A stretch of 64,000 nucleotides of DNA from Castanea sativa (taxonomy: Eukaryota > Streptophyta > Magnoliopsida > Fagales > Fagaceae), in the NCBI RefSeq assembly GCF_040712315.1, contig NC_134019.1, positions 34,505,873 through 34,569,872 on the forward strand. The letters run 5' to 3'. The notes under the pieces are model-generated. The model saw only the letters and a program-made list of their open reading frames with translations, searched no databases and had not been told where the DNA came from. Shown here piece by piece: positions 47,779-59,416 of this stretch (position 1 is the first letter of the stretch; the number at the start of each line of letters is the position of its first letter). Both the position numbers and the translations under genes were made by a program.

Positions 47779-48612
47779 ATGTCTAATTCATTAATTATAT
47801 TCATGTTTGTTATTTTCATATTTAAAATCATAGCATCATTTAGCCCACTTGTTGTTATTCTTAATCAAAACAAGCTGACTGGATCCAATTATGTTGGTTG
47901 GAAAAGAAATTTGGACATTGTTCTTACTACTAAAGAGCACAAATATGTGCTTACTCAACCATGTCCTAGCTTTCCATCATTAGATGCTCATCTTGAGGAA
48001 AAACAATAATATGATCGTTGGTAGAAATATAATGAGATGGCTAAGTGCTATATCCTAGCATCTATTTCAAATGTTCTACAACATCAAATGTAGGATGTAG
48101 AATTAGCTTTGAATATAATGTTAAGTCTGAAGGAGATGTTTGGCGAGCAAGGCCGTCCTACAAGGCAAGAAACTATGAGGCAGATTTATAATACCAAAAT
48201 GGTTGAAGGTACTTCAGTGAGGGAGCATTGTCTTAGGATGATCTCTAATCTGAATACATTGGAAGTTTTAGGTGCTGATATTGATGGAGAATCTCAAGTG
48301 GATATGATACTCTAGTCACTATAAAAATCATTCAAAGAATTCAGACTTAACTATAATATGAACAAAAAGGTTTATTCATTTTCTGAATTGATGAATAAGT
48401 TGGTAGCAGCAGAAGGCATCCTTGGTACTTCTAGTATTGATGCCAATATGGCTGAAGCTTCTACTTCTCAACCTAAGTCGAAAGGTAAGGGTAAAAAGAA
48501 GAAGAAGAAGGACTTCACCAAAAAAGATGGTAAACAAGTTGCCTTAGGAGTTGCCAACAAAGGAAAGAAAACTAAAGAAAAGTGTTTCTATTGTGGTGAG
48601 AAAGGACATTAG
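47779..48612 (+). pseudogene. Copia gag (UBN2 type) with zinc knuckle
   Basis: The ATG at 47779 leads to KLTGSNYVGWKRNLDIVL, the usual gag start region. UBN2-like sequence follows (RQIYNTKMVEGTSVREH, HCLRMISNLNTLEVLG). A Lys-rich patch precedes the zinc knuckle CFYCGEKGH, which is broken by a stop right after the His (TGG to TAG). Other stops near 48008, 48090 and 48315 fit CAA or CAG changed to stop. Confidence 0.85.
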
Positions 48613-48699
48613 AAGAGGAATTATCCAATATTTAAGGCTGCCAAGAATAAAGGTATGAAAAGTACATTCATTTTTGAAACATGTTTGGTATAGAATCCA

Positions 48700-51600
48700 A
48701 CAGACTCCTAGTGTGCGGATTCCAGTTGTACTAATCATATCTGCAAATCTTTGCAGAGGTTTCAGGAGACCAAAAAGCTGAATGAAGGGGAAATGTTTCT
48801 TACCTTAGCTGATGGGAGCAGGATTCTAGTTGTAACTATTGGAGTGTTTAATTTATATTTTGAATCTAGAGTTTTAATATTGGAAGACTATTTGTATTTA
48901 CATAATGTTCATAGGAATTTAATTTCTACAACTTATTTAGGTAAACATGGATATTATGTTATCCTAAAAGACAATGTTGTAATAAAGAAGAATAAAATGT
49001 TTATCTGTTCTGGCAATATTGTAGATGGTCTTTATATTTTAACTCCGGATAAACATGAATTATACAATTCTGAATTAGATAATAACTCTTATGTAAAATC
49101 ATTAAAGAAAAATTTCCTTCTACAAGTGATGCATATCTTTGGCACTTGTGTTTGAGTCATATTAATTCAAACAGAATTCAAAAACTTATCAAAGATGGAC
49201 TCTTAAGGCCCATGGACTTTGATGGTTTTTTAGTTTGTGAATCTTGTTTGGAGGGTATGATCAAACGACATTTTAGTGCAAAAGGTAGAAAAGCCCAAAA
49301 GTTGCTAGAATTAGTTCATTCAGATGTATGTGGTCTTATGTCAATCCAAGTAAGAGGTGGTTATGAGTATTTCATTACCTTCATTGATGATTACTCTAGA
49401 TTTGGTTATGTGTACCTAATGAGATAGAAATTCGAAGCTTTTGAAAAGTTCAAAGAGTTTAGGGCTAAAGTTGAGAATCAATTAGGTAAACGCATAAAGG
49501 CCATTCGATCTAATCTTGGTGGCAAATACCTTCTTGGGGATTTCAAGGATTACTTGACTAAAAATAGGATTATATCCCAGTTGACTACACATGGAACTCC
49601 ATAACAAAATAGTGTAGCAAAAAGAAGGAATATGACTCTTTTAGATATGGTTAGATCCATGTTGAGTTATTCGACTCTACCAATTTCCTTTTAAGGATAT
49701 GCCTTAAGTACTACAATGTATCTTTTGAATTTAGTATCTTTGAAGTCTGTTTCTAAAACACCTGTAGAGTTGTGGACTGGGCGTAAGCCTAGTATGAGAC
49801 ATCTCCATATTTGGGGTTGTCCAGCACATGTGTTGAAAGAAAAGTCTGACAAGTTACAGTCTAAAACAGAAGTGGTATTCTTTGTAGGGTATCTAAAAAG
49901 AACTGTTGAAGGTTTATTTTATAATCATAAGGATAATAAAGTGTTTGTTAGCACAAATGTCAAATTCTTGGAAAATGACTATATGAATGATTATACTCCT
50001 AAAAGTAGAGTTGTTTTGGCTGAAATGAATGAACCTGTAGTTGAAAAACCAATGGATGAAACTAATGATGATGTGGATGTATTAGATACACCACAAGACA
50101 TTACTCATGAGATGACTAGTACATAGGTGCCTCGTCGTAGTGGGAGAATTGTTCGGCCTCCTATAAGATTTATAGGTTTGAGAGAAACTTATGAAGCTAT
50201 CCTAGAAAAGGCTGAATCAGATCCCTACACTTATGAAGAGGCAATGAATGATATAAATGCACATCATTGGGTCCAAGCTATAAAATCTGAATTAGATTCT
50301 ATGAATTCCAATCAAGTATGAGATTTTGTAAAGGCGCCTAATGGCATTAAACCTGTTGGTTGCAAAAGGGTTTACAAAAGGAAGAGAGGGATAGATGGAA
50401 AGGTTGAAACCTTTAAAGCAAGACTAGTGGCGAAAGGGTATACACAAAAAGAAGGTATTGATTATGATGAAACTTTTTCGCTAGTAGCAATGCTTAAATC
50501 TATCAGAATTCTCCTATCCATTACTGCTCAATATGATTATGAGATTTGGCAAATAAATGTCAAGACTACATTTCTTAATGGAAATCTTGAAGAAGAAATC
50601 TATATAATGCAACTGAGAGGTTTTATAGCAAAGAACCAAGAGCATATGATATGCAAGTTGAAAATGTCCATTTGTGGACTTAAGTAAGCATCTAGGTCAT
50701 GGAACATCAGATTTGATCAAGCAATCAAATTATTTGGTTTTGAACAAAATTTTGATGAACCATGTGTGTACAAAAAAAACATCGAGACAAAATAGTAATG
50801 TTCCTAGTGCTTAATGTTGATGATATTCTACTCATTGGAAATGATGTAGGAGTAATGTCATCGGTAAATGTTTGGTTGTCAAGCCAATTTGAAATGAAGG
50901 ACTTGGGTAAAGCTAACTTTATTCTAGGTGTAAGGTTGAATTTATTCAATCACTTTGTTGGATTTATTCCATGCTAAATTTGCTTGTAATTCAACATTTA
51001 AAAATCCTGTATTTAGGTGGGAATCATGTAAGGGTAGTGTATGAGAGAGTGTGAAGAAAAGTTCAAGAGTTTGCATTCAAGAAGAGCTTTACGACTGGCT
51101 CGCGACTGGCGAGTCGCCAAAGGTGGCACACGTGTGAAGCATGCAAGGGGAGCTGAAGGGTCATACCAGCTGTTACACTACGGGACAAAACCTCCAACTG
51201 GCCAGGCAGTTAACTCGCGACTCAAACTTGCGACTCATTCCAGTCTCAAACTTGAGTCACCAGAATGCTCTGTTTGGCTGTAACTAACTCTTCGCATTCC
51301 ATACACACCCTACTATAAATACCCTTGTACCCACAAAATGTGGAGAGCTTCCAGAGAGAATTTTGAGAGAGAAACCTTAGAGAAAAACAAGATTGACTCA
51401 TACAATCTTCATTTTTTGATTCACACAATTCCTCTACTCTTACCCTCTCCATTGTTACATCCTTGAGAGGAACATTAGCCAAATCCTTGTCTCACCATAC
51501 CCATATCTGTGAGTAGGCATTTTGGTACTTGGGAGGTGAAGCCATAAGTTGGAAGAGTGTTAAGCAATCCTGTATTGCGGACTCCACCATGGAAGCTGAA

Positions 51601-51912
51601 TATGTTGCTGCTTGTGAGGCAGCAAAGGAAGCTGTTTGGCTCAAGAAATTCTTTTGTGATCTTGGTGTTGTGAGAATGGAGCAAATTCTAATCACATTGT
51701 TTTACGACAATAGTGGAGCGGTTGCACAATCCAAAGATCCAAAAAATCATAAGAAAGGAAAGTACATTGAGAGAAAGTACCACATTATTCGAGACATTGT
51801 TGCTCGAGGAGATGTAGTAGTAGCAAAGATTAATAGTGCAAGTAATCTAGTGGATCCCTTTACAAAAACCTTGCCCCAAAGGACTTTTGAGTCACATTTG
51901 GAGGGAATGTGA
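48700..51912 (+). pseudogene. Copia pol remnants: protease, integrase, partial RT, RNase H
   Basis: Protease remnant ADSSCTNHIC (about 48716-48745). GAG-pre-integrase and integrase at 49146-49900 have CLSHINSNRI, CESCLEG and LVHSDVCG, but the second catalytic Asp is lost (IRSNLGG) and a stop replaces a Gln in the TPQQN motif. The RT (about 50290-50940) has ARLVAKGYTQKEGIDY, KTTFLNGNLEEEIY and LNVDDILLIGND, then breaks off at LGKANFILGVRL. About 570 bp of unrelated DNA replaces the rest of RT. RNase H resumes at about 51529 with WKSVKQSCIADSTMEAEYVA and ends LPQRTFESHLEGM at 51912. Confidence 0.88.
50941..51510 (+). other. Foreign segment in RT with promoter-like sequence
   Basis: This replaces about 230 codons of RT. 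It has a TATA box 'tataaat' at 51314-51320 followed by purine-rich leader-like sequence ('gagagcttccagagag'), and a cluster of 'ctcgcgactggcgagtcgcca' motifs at 51098-51250. It looks like the promoter half of an LTR or leader from another element, but I see no clear TG...CA ends or target-site duplication. Confidence 0.55.
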
Positions 51913-51953
51913 GTTATATTAATGCACAATAGTATTTAGGGCAAGTGGGAGGT

Positions 51954-52855
51954 TGTTAGGATGTGTGCCCTTAAATCCTATTGTATGATGCTATATAAGA
52001 CTTAATGTTATGATTAATAAAGTTGTTTTATTATTATCTAAAATAATGGTAACATGAATATTTGAACATTATCATATAGTCCATGAGATGCATAGTATGT
52101 GATTTATGTAAAAAGTCACAGAAGAGATAAATCACAAGTTCTTTGTAAATTCAGAATTATAGATCGTAGTTAGTGATGAAATTTTGCATTTCATCTGCGA
52201 AGATTATAACATATCAACTAAGATGATTTGTCTTGATCATGGAAGTAGAGACTTCTAGTTGGTATGTTGATATGTTTTAAGAGTTAAGACATATTGAACT
52301 AGACCGCTGTGAGATTTATTATTCTCCTAAAGACTGTCAAATGAATAATAAATCTCACGACTTTTATTTGCATAACTCTTAATCCTAAGAGAATAATGGA
52401 CCCGATCGCGAGGTGTAGGTTGCTTTGATATATCAAGAGTGAGATCTAAAGTTACGATCAAAACTTCAATGTTGAGCAATCACATTTAGTGTTGATGGAA
52501 CATATATTCTCAAGATGGAATTCATAATCTTTTAATGGAGATATAAAATATTCCCTTGAGATAAGTTTAATGGGTTTGGTTATTCAGAGTATTAGGCCTA
52601 ACCACTTTAGTAATGAGATACTAAAGTAGATATTTATGAAATTGGATTTTATAAATATATGATGAATAACTTAAAGGATTAAACCGGATACTCAAGGATT
52701 AAGATGTATTAATCTTCAAAGTGACAGTCTACATTCATGACTTTGTATTACCACGAATATTTTATGAAGGGGTTGCATGTAAGATAAAGTCTTGGGATAT
52801 AATTTATTAATAAGGCCTATAGTGCAATTATATTTATATAGTGGTATTAAATATA
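51954..52855 (+). repeat. 3' LTR of the second Copia family, truncated
   Basis: It aligns with 44990-45905 of the 5' LTR and stops after 'tggtattaaatataa'. The following 115 bp are unrelated, then the gag-only Copia element begins at 52977. Confidence 0.85.
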
Positions 52856-52976
52856 AGTCATTATTAAAAAGATTTTGGAATAATTAATCCAAACCTGCAA
52901 ATATTTTATTTTGAGACTTATAATGTGTTTCATTACTGATATTTGATGCTTTAGGCAATATATTTATGAAGGTCAT

Positions 52977-54426
52977 TGTTAAGGACATATTTTATGTAGT
53001 TGACTAATCCTTTGACAAAACACACTTTACTTGTATTTGGGTAAATCTAGGATGTGTTTAATACTTCAAAGAATGTGTTGTTCAAGTCTAGTATTAAAGC
53101 TATGAAAATTGGACCAAGAAACAAATGAAGAAAAGGTGTTTATTAAAGCTGGATAGATAGCTGGACACTTATGGACACCTACGGATAGCTGCTCGATAGC
53201 TTCTGGACAGATAGCTATCTATCAAGATTTAATGAATGAAGCTCGACAGCTTCTCAATCGATCGAGGTATCTATCGAGGTTACAGGAATTCAGATTTTCA
53301 AATCTGATTTTTGGCCCATGTTTTTGTATTTGTGTAGGATTTCTTTTCTCACAACCCTAGATATATATAAGGCTTATTTTAGAGATCGTCACATAAGAGA
53401 ATACAAGAAGAACATATGCAAAAGGTGACCGAAATCTTATTCTCTTTGAAAGAAGCTATTGCGTCTTTGTGCCTTAGGGTTTTGTAACCAAGTGCTTCTT
53501 GATCTTCATTGTTGATGAAGTGAAGAACTTTGCGGCCAACATTCTTCTTTCTTAAGTTGGTGAGTGAGTCACGTACTGGGATTCGTGCAAAGGAGTGAGT
53601 CACGTACTGAGATCCATGCATCAAAGGGTGGCGTTCATATATTGAAGAGTTCAAGTGTTCTAAAGCGGTAGAAGGTTTCTGTTGAGAGTTCATCTACGAG
53701 GTATTTATCGAGGTTATGGGAATTCAAATTTTCAGATCTGATTTTCGGCCCATGTTTTTGTATTTGTGTAAGGTTTCTTTTCTCACAACTTTAGACATAC
53801 ATAAGGCTTATTTTAGAGGTCGTCACATAAGAGAATACAAGAAGAACATATGCAAAAGGTGACCGAAGCCTTATTCTCTCTGAAAGAAGCTACTGCGTCT
53901 TTGCGCCTTAGGGTTTTGTAACCAAGTGCTTCTTGATCTTCATTGTTAATGAAGTGAAGAACTTTGTAACCAACATTCTTCTTTCTCAAGTTGGTGAGTA
54001 AGTCACGTACTGAGATTCGTGCAAAGGAGTGAGTCACGTACTAGGATCTGTGCATCAAAGGGTGGCATTCATATATTGAAGAGTTCAGAGGTATTCTAAT
54101 GCGGTAGAAGGTTTCTACTGAGAGTTCATCTACAAGGATTATAGAGTCTAGGGATAAAGGTTTTGTACTAGATCTAAAACTTCTCTTTAGTATAGTAGAT
54201 TGCTTTTCGGGAAGGTTTCCCTCCAGATTTTTTACTGTGAAATTGGTTGGTATCATTGGTTTTCCTAGGTCATCATAACTTGTCTTATTTACTTTTCTGC
54301 TGTACTTATTTGTGACATGATATTGATGTTTGTTTGTTTTAACAAGTTTTATGCATAATAAATCTAATTAATAACTTGGGTTTAAAACTTGTTAATTCTA
54401 TCAACTAGGGTCTAAATTTTTCAACA
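52977..54426 (+). repeat. 5' LTR with internal tandem duplication (1450 bp)
   Basis: About 445 bp longer than its 3' partner. The excess is a tandem duplication: 53264-53697 is repeated at 53698-54133. The first copy keeps a TATA box 'tatatataag' (53362-53371). The second has 'acatacataagg' (53796-53807), a damaged version. The 3' LTR has one copy, 'catatataagg' near 58783. Confidence 0.9.
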
Positions 54427-54428
54427 AG

Positions 54429-54441
54429 TGGTATCAGAGTG
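54429..54441 (+). other. Primer-binding site of the gag-only element
   Basis: TGGTATCAGAGTG, 2 nt after the 5' LTR, complementary to the 3' end of initiator tRNA-Met. Confidence 0.85.
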
Positions 54442-54494
54442 AGTACACTCTGATTGGATTAATTTCCTGAGTGTGATCCTTGACCCTAGTTGTC

Positions 54495-56262
54495 ATAGAT
54501 CGTGGACAATCTCTTTTGATTCCTCCTTTATTTGATGGCACTAATTATGCGTACTGGAAAGTTCGTATGAAAGTTTTTTTGCAGGCTCTAAGTGAACAGG
54601 TATGGCAAGCTGTTAAAGTTGGCTGGATTAAGCCAAAGAAATCACCGGTGGATTAGGATGATGCAATAATCATAGCGGCAAATTTCAACGATAGGGCCTT
54701 GAATACTTTGTTCTGTGGGGTGACCAATGATGAATTAAAAAAAATATCATTCACGGAAGTTACCAAGGAAGCATGGACCATTCTTGAGACCACCTATGAA
54801 GGTACCATGGCTGTAAAGACTGTGAAGCTTCAAAGACTCACTAGTAGCTTTGAAGAAATAAGGATCGAGGAGGATGAGACCTTTGATGAGTTTTATGCTA
54901 AACTTAAAGATATTATGAATTCTGCCTTCAACCTTGGAGAGTCTATAGTAGAATCCAAAATTGTTAGGAAAATCCTTAGGTCCTTACTTGAAAGATTCCA
55001 TGCCAAGATCACTGTCATTAAAGAAGCATAGGACATTGATCAAATTCCTTTGACTGAGCTTGTAGGGAACCTTCAAACCTATGAGATGAGATTAGGCTTA
55101 ATAGGAAAAGATAGAAAGAGTAAAAACTTGGCTCTTAAGGGTATAGAGGAAGAGATTGAGGACTTTGAAAATGAAGATGATGATGATGATGATGATGAGG
55201 ATGAGGATCTAACCTTCATAACTGATGAGATTATCAAGCTTCTTCAGTTTAGGAAAAAGGATAAGGGCAAACCTCCTAGGAAATCTAAATCCTCTAGGAA
55301 GGGTAAGAATGAGAAACCCCTCATCCAATACCATAAGTGCAAGGGTTTTGGTCATATGAGGATAGAGTGTCCAAACTACCTTATGAGGGAAAAGGCCAAG
55401 AAGTCAAAAGATAAAGGGTTGGTTGCTACTTGGAGTGACACTAAGAATGACTCTTCTAATAAGTATGTAAATGAATGTAGTCACGTTATGGCCTTTACTG
55501 CCTCAACCGATAAGGTGATTATGGAGAGTGCTAGTAACAATGAGGATTCTTCTAATGATGAAGTATCCAAGAAGATGACCCTTCAGGAAGCCTATGATAA
55601 GTTATGCATTGAATTCATAAAATTTGAAAAGACTTCTCATCTTTGAAAAGACTTCTCATCTGTTAGTCAAGCTAGATGAGATTACAAGGTTAGTTGAGAC
55701 TCTCATTGTGGAGAACATCTCATTAGAAGAAAATGTCAAGAATCTCGAGATTGAGCTTAGTTAAGCTAGAACTCAAATGGAGAGAATGTCTAGTGCAAAG
55801 CTTGATGAGGTATTGAGTGCTCAAAAGCCTAGTTTTGATAAGATTGACTTAGGATATGCTGTCTCCTCTAGTCCTTCCTCTTCCATGGCTTCTGGCTCAA
55901 GGACTGTAATTGTGCCTCAGTCTGAGAAAGGTAATAAAGGTATGAAATCCAAAATTGATTTGGTTAATTCTAAATTCTTTGTTGGACCTCATGTTTGTCA
56001 CCATTGTGGTGTTTCTGGACACATTCGTTCTAATTACTTTAAGTTGTATCCTTAAAAGCAAGTGTCTAAACGGTCACATGTTTCCTCTCAAGGACCTACA
56101 CCTTTGTTTGGAGAGTTATTAAAAGCCTTGAGCTTTTTAACTCAATTTCAGGAGAATTTTAATTCCTCTATGTCCTTTAGTAGACGTACTAGGACACATG
56201 CCTTTTCATTTTCACGGCTAAAGATTCGTGCTATGTGGGTGAGAAAGGAGCCTAAGACTTAA
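54495..56262 (+). pseudogene. Copia gag of the gag-only element
   Basis: Homologous to the gag at 39795-41535. The start codon is lost: ATA at 54495 where the other copy has ATG, followed by DRGQSLLIPPLFDGTNYAYW. UBN2 region includes FDEFYAKLKDIMNSAFNLGE (about 54880-54945). An acidic run (about 55165-55210) precedes the first zinc knuckle, where the first Cys is Tyr (YHKCKGFGHMRIEC, about 55330-55370). A frameshift or stop near 55644 is followed by a second zinc-knuckle remnant, CHHCGVSGHIRSN, at about 55996-56034, missing its last Cys. In-frame stops near 54656, 55031 and 56056. Non-functional as it stands. Confidence 0.9.
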
Positions 56263-58041
56263 TTGTCTTTTCTGTTTGTCATATGCTTTAATTCTTTCTA
56301 TCTAAAGTAGGACTCTCTTTGCTTGATTTCTTATCTGTTTTTGAAATCATGCTTTCATGCATTTGCATTTTTCTATCATGTATTCATGCATATGCATCTT
56401 TCTTTCATGCTTTCATGTTGTTTGTCTGTTTTTGTTTGGTTGTTTAGTTTTTATTTTGTTTTGTTTTCAAAATAAAAATAAAAAAAGGAAAAATCAGAAA
56501 AATACAAAAACAGTGTATGTTTGTGTACATTGGTTCTTGTGAACCATAAAATGGCCATTAAAACAGAGTTTTCTAAACTTTGTATTTTTTGTAACTTAGA
56601 TGAGTATCTCTATGCACAACTAAGCAGGTGAGCTTTGTGGCTCTTTGTTTGTGATGAGTAAGGTTAAGTGATCTCTTGTACTTAACACTCGTATCACTCT
56701 TTTTTATGGGAAGGACTAGAAAATCCTAAGAGAAAGGCATAAATAATCATCTCACCACTGTTATCCACCAATCATGATATGACATTTGTATGTTTCGGCA
56801 TAGCAAAAGTATAATGTCAATGACATCTGTATGCTTCGGCATAGCAAAAGTGAAATGTTAAAAAGCTTAATATAATTGAGTATTTCGTTTCTAATCTTTG
56901 TATACCCATGCATGGTTTTCTTAATAAAAAGAAAATATACAAAGAAAATAAAAGAAAAAAGAACAAAATGCTTTAAAACATGATTGCAAGCGTGTTTTCT
57001 AGGAGATGTGGGAGTTATAGGATGTACCTCAAAGGTGATAGTCCCCATAAAATAATTATGATTGTGTTTGAGTTAAAGTGATTTTCTCATATCTCAAATT
57101 GTCATAACATTGAGACACTTGTGCAATCTTGCGATATTTTTCACACACAACACGCAATATTCTTTGCTAGTCTTGATACATGTGCAGGTACAATGCGATT
57201 TGGCCATCACAAGGTTAACATGTGTTGATGAATGCTCACTAAACTGTCTTAACTTGTTTTTTAAATATAAAATTGGTTAGACTTTTTTAGTGTGTGTGTG
57301 TGTTTTTGGGAGCTAAATTTTTATCTCTTTGTTGATTGAAAGATGTTTTTGAGAGGTTAAAATGTTGGTTGGTTCATTGGCTGAGTTGCATGTTTGATTG
57401 CATTCATATCTGTGTTTTTCTTCTCTTTGAAAAACTATTTTTAAGCCATCTCGACACCATCTCGACACCTCTCGATACCTGGCTTATTTGTCGAGATCTT
57501 CAGTTGATTTTTTATTGCAATCTCGACACCTCTCGATAGCTAGGTGGATCGATCGAGAAAGTTCCTGTCCCCTCGATAACTTCTTGATAGTTTTTCGATC
57601 CATCGAGGTATGCTCGATAGCTTCTCGACACCTCTCGATCCATCGAGATTCTTTGCATGCATTGATTTTCACATGTTTTGTATGTTTCTCTTATCTTGTC
57701 ATCCATAGCATCTTATTTCATTACATTCATGCATTTTTATGGATTCTTTGTACCCCCTTGATCATCCTTGATCATCTTTATGTTTCTTGAGTGAAGCTTT
57801 CTAGCTTCTTGTACCCTTTGTCAATCATGACAAAAAGGGGGAGAAATTGTGGAAATATGTGGTATCTTTTTAAAGATTCTACATGTTAGGGGAAGAAATA
57901 CATGCCTTTGTAAGGGGGAGATGTGTTTCATTTTGTTAGGGGGAGTGTTTACCTCCTTGTTGTTGTAGGAGCTATTTTTAGCTTCTTCTTCTTGTACCTT
58001 AGGTCTTGTGACCATGTTTACATACATTGTGCTTATCTTTG

Positions 58042-58078
<37 letters not shown>

Positions 58079-58406
58079 ATGATGATGTATGTTTTCTTCA
58101 CTTACCTCTACATGTGTTGTTTTTTTTTTCTATCTTTATACACATGTTTCTTCTTATTTGTATGCAATCTATTATTTTTGCTTCACACAAAGATGTCTTG
58201 ATGAGTTTTGTTTAAAGTGTTTCTGAAATACAGGTTGTCAAAGTCTTCCATGCCATGAACTCTCTTCTTGCAAATTTTTTTAAAAGTTTGTGTTAAGGTA
58301 GATTTTATTGTATTTAACAAGTGAGCATGAGTTGAGTGTTTTATTACTTCTCTCATATGTTCATTTGTTTGTTGTGATTTTGTCACGGATTGCCAAAGGG
58401 GGAGAT
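56263..58406 (+). other. Noncoding 3' region with multiple purine tracts
   Basis: No coding sequence. Purine tracts 'aaaaagggggagaaa' (57833-57847), 'ttaggggaagaaa' (57887-57899), 'taagggggagatg' (57911-57923) and 'gttagggggagtg' (57935-57947) precede the terminal tract 'aaagggggagat' (58396-58406). Repeated purine tracts of this form are reported for Sireviruses. A cluster of TCGA-centred motifs lies at 57440-57660. A (TA)n-(TG)n microsatellite is at about 58042-58078. Confidence 0.75.
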
Positions 58407-59411
58407 TGTTAAGGACGTATTTTATGTAGTTGGCTAATCCTTTGACAAAATGCACTTTACTTGTATTTGGGTAGATCTAAGATGTGTTTAATACTTCAAA
58501 GAACATGTTGTTTAAGTCTAGTATTAAAGCCATGAAGATTAGACCAAGAAACAAGTGAAGAAAAGGTGTTTACTAAAGCTGGACAGATAGTTGGACACCT
58601 GCGGACAGCTACTCAACAGCTTCTCGACAGATAGCTATCTATCGAGATTTAATGAATGAAGCTCGACAACTTCTTGATCGATCGAGGTATCTATCGAGGT
58701 CACAGGAATTCAGATTTTCAGATCTGATTTTCGGCCCATGTTTTTGTATTTGTGTAAGGGTTTCCTTTTTCACAAACCTAGACATATATAAGGCTTATTT
58801 TAGAGGCTGTTACATAAGAGAATACGAGGAGAACATATGCAAAAGGTGACCGAAGCCTTATTCTCTCTGAAAGAAGCTACTGCATCTTTGCGCCTTAGGG
58901 TTTTGTAACCAAGTGTTTCTTGATCTTCATTGTTGATGAAGTGAAGAACTTTGCAGCCAACATTCTTCTTTCTCAAGTTGGTGAGTGAGTCACATATTGG
59001 GATTTGTGCAAAGGAATGAGTCACGCATTGGGATCCATGCATCAAAGGGTGGTGTTCATATATTGAAGAGTTCAGAGGTTCTGAAGTGGTAGAAGGTTTC
59101 TGCTGAGAGTTCATCTATGGGGATTGTAGAGTCTAGAGACAAATGTTTTGTACTAGATCTAAAACTTCTCTTTACTATAGTGGATTGCTTTTCGGGAAGG
59201 TTTTCCCCCAGGTTTTTTACTATGAAACTGGTTGGTATCATTGGTTTTCCTGGGTCATCATATCTTGTCTTATTTACTTTTCCGCTGCACTTATTTGTGA
59301 CATGATATTGATGTTTGTTTGTTTTAACAAGTTTTATGCATAATAAATCTAATTAACAACTTGGGTTTAAAACTTGTTAATTCTATCAACTGGAGTCCAA
59401 ATTTCCCGACA
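58407..59411 (+). repeat. 3' LTR of the gag-only element (1005 bp)
   Basis: TGTTAAGGACG to TTCCCGACA, preceded by a purine tract and followed by the target-site copy GTTAT. It lacks the 5' LTR's duplication. Confidence 0.9.
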
Positions 59412-59416
59412 GTTAT

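Larger units (their letters stand above)
44990..52855 (+). mobile_element. Decayed Copia retrotransposon, second family
   Basis: Two LTR copies begin TGTTAGGATGTGTGCCC (44990 and 51954). Between them lie a primer-binding site (46401), an untranslated leader, gag (47779-48612), pol remnants to 51912 and a purine-rich tract 'gggcaagtgggagg' right before the 3' LTR. The 3' LTR is truncated at about 52855, so the right target site is lost. A third LTR copy of this family sits at 61078-62005. Many stops and one large replacement in RT make it non-functional. Confidence 0.88.
52977..59411 (+). mobile_element. Complete gag-only Copia element (TR-GAG/Sirevirus-like), 6435 bp
   Basis: Both ends are defined. 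The 5' LTR (52977-54426) and 3' LTR (58407-59411) start TGTTAAGGAC and end ACA; flanks are GTCAT (52972-52976) and GTTAT (59412-59416), 5 bp with one mismatch. Inside are a primer-binding site, a gag gene and 2.1 kb of noncoding 3' region with several purine tracts, but no protease, integrase, RT or RNase H. This matches terminal-repeat retrotransposons carrying only gag, which need enzymes from another element. The purine tracts and LTR start point to the Sirevirus lineage (inference). Confidence 0.9.
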
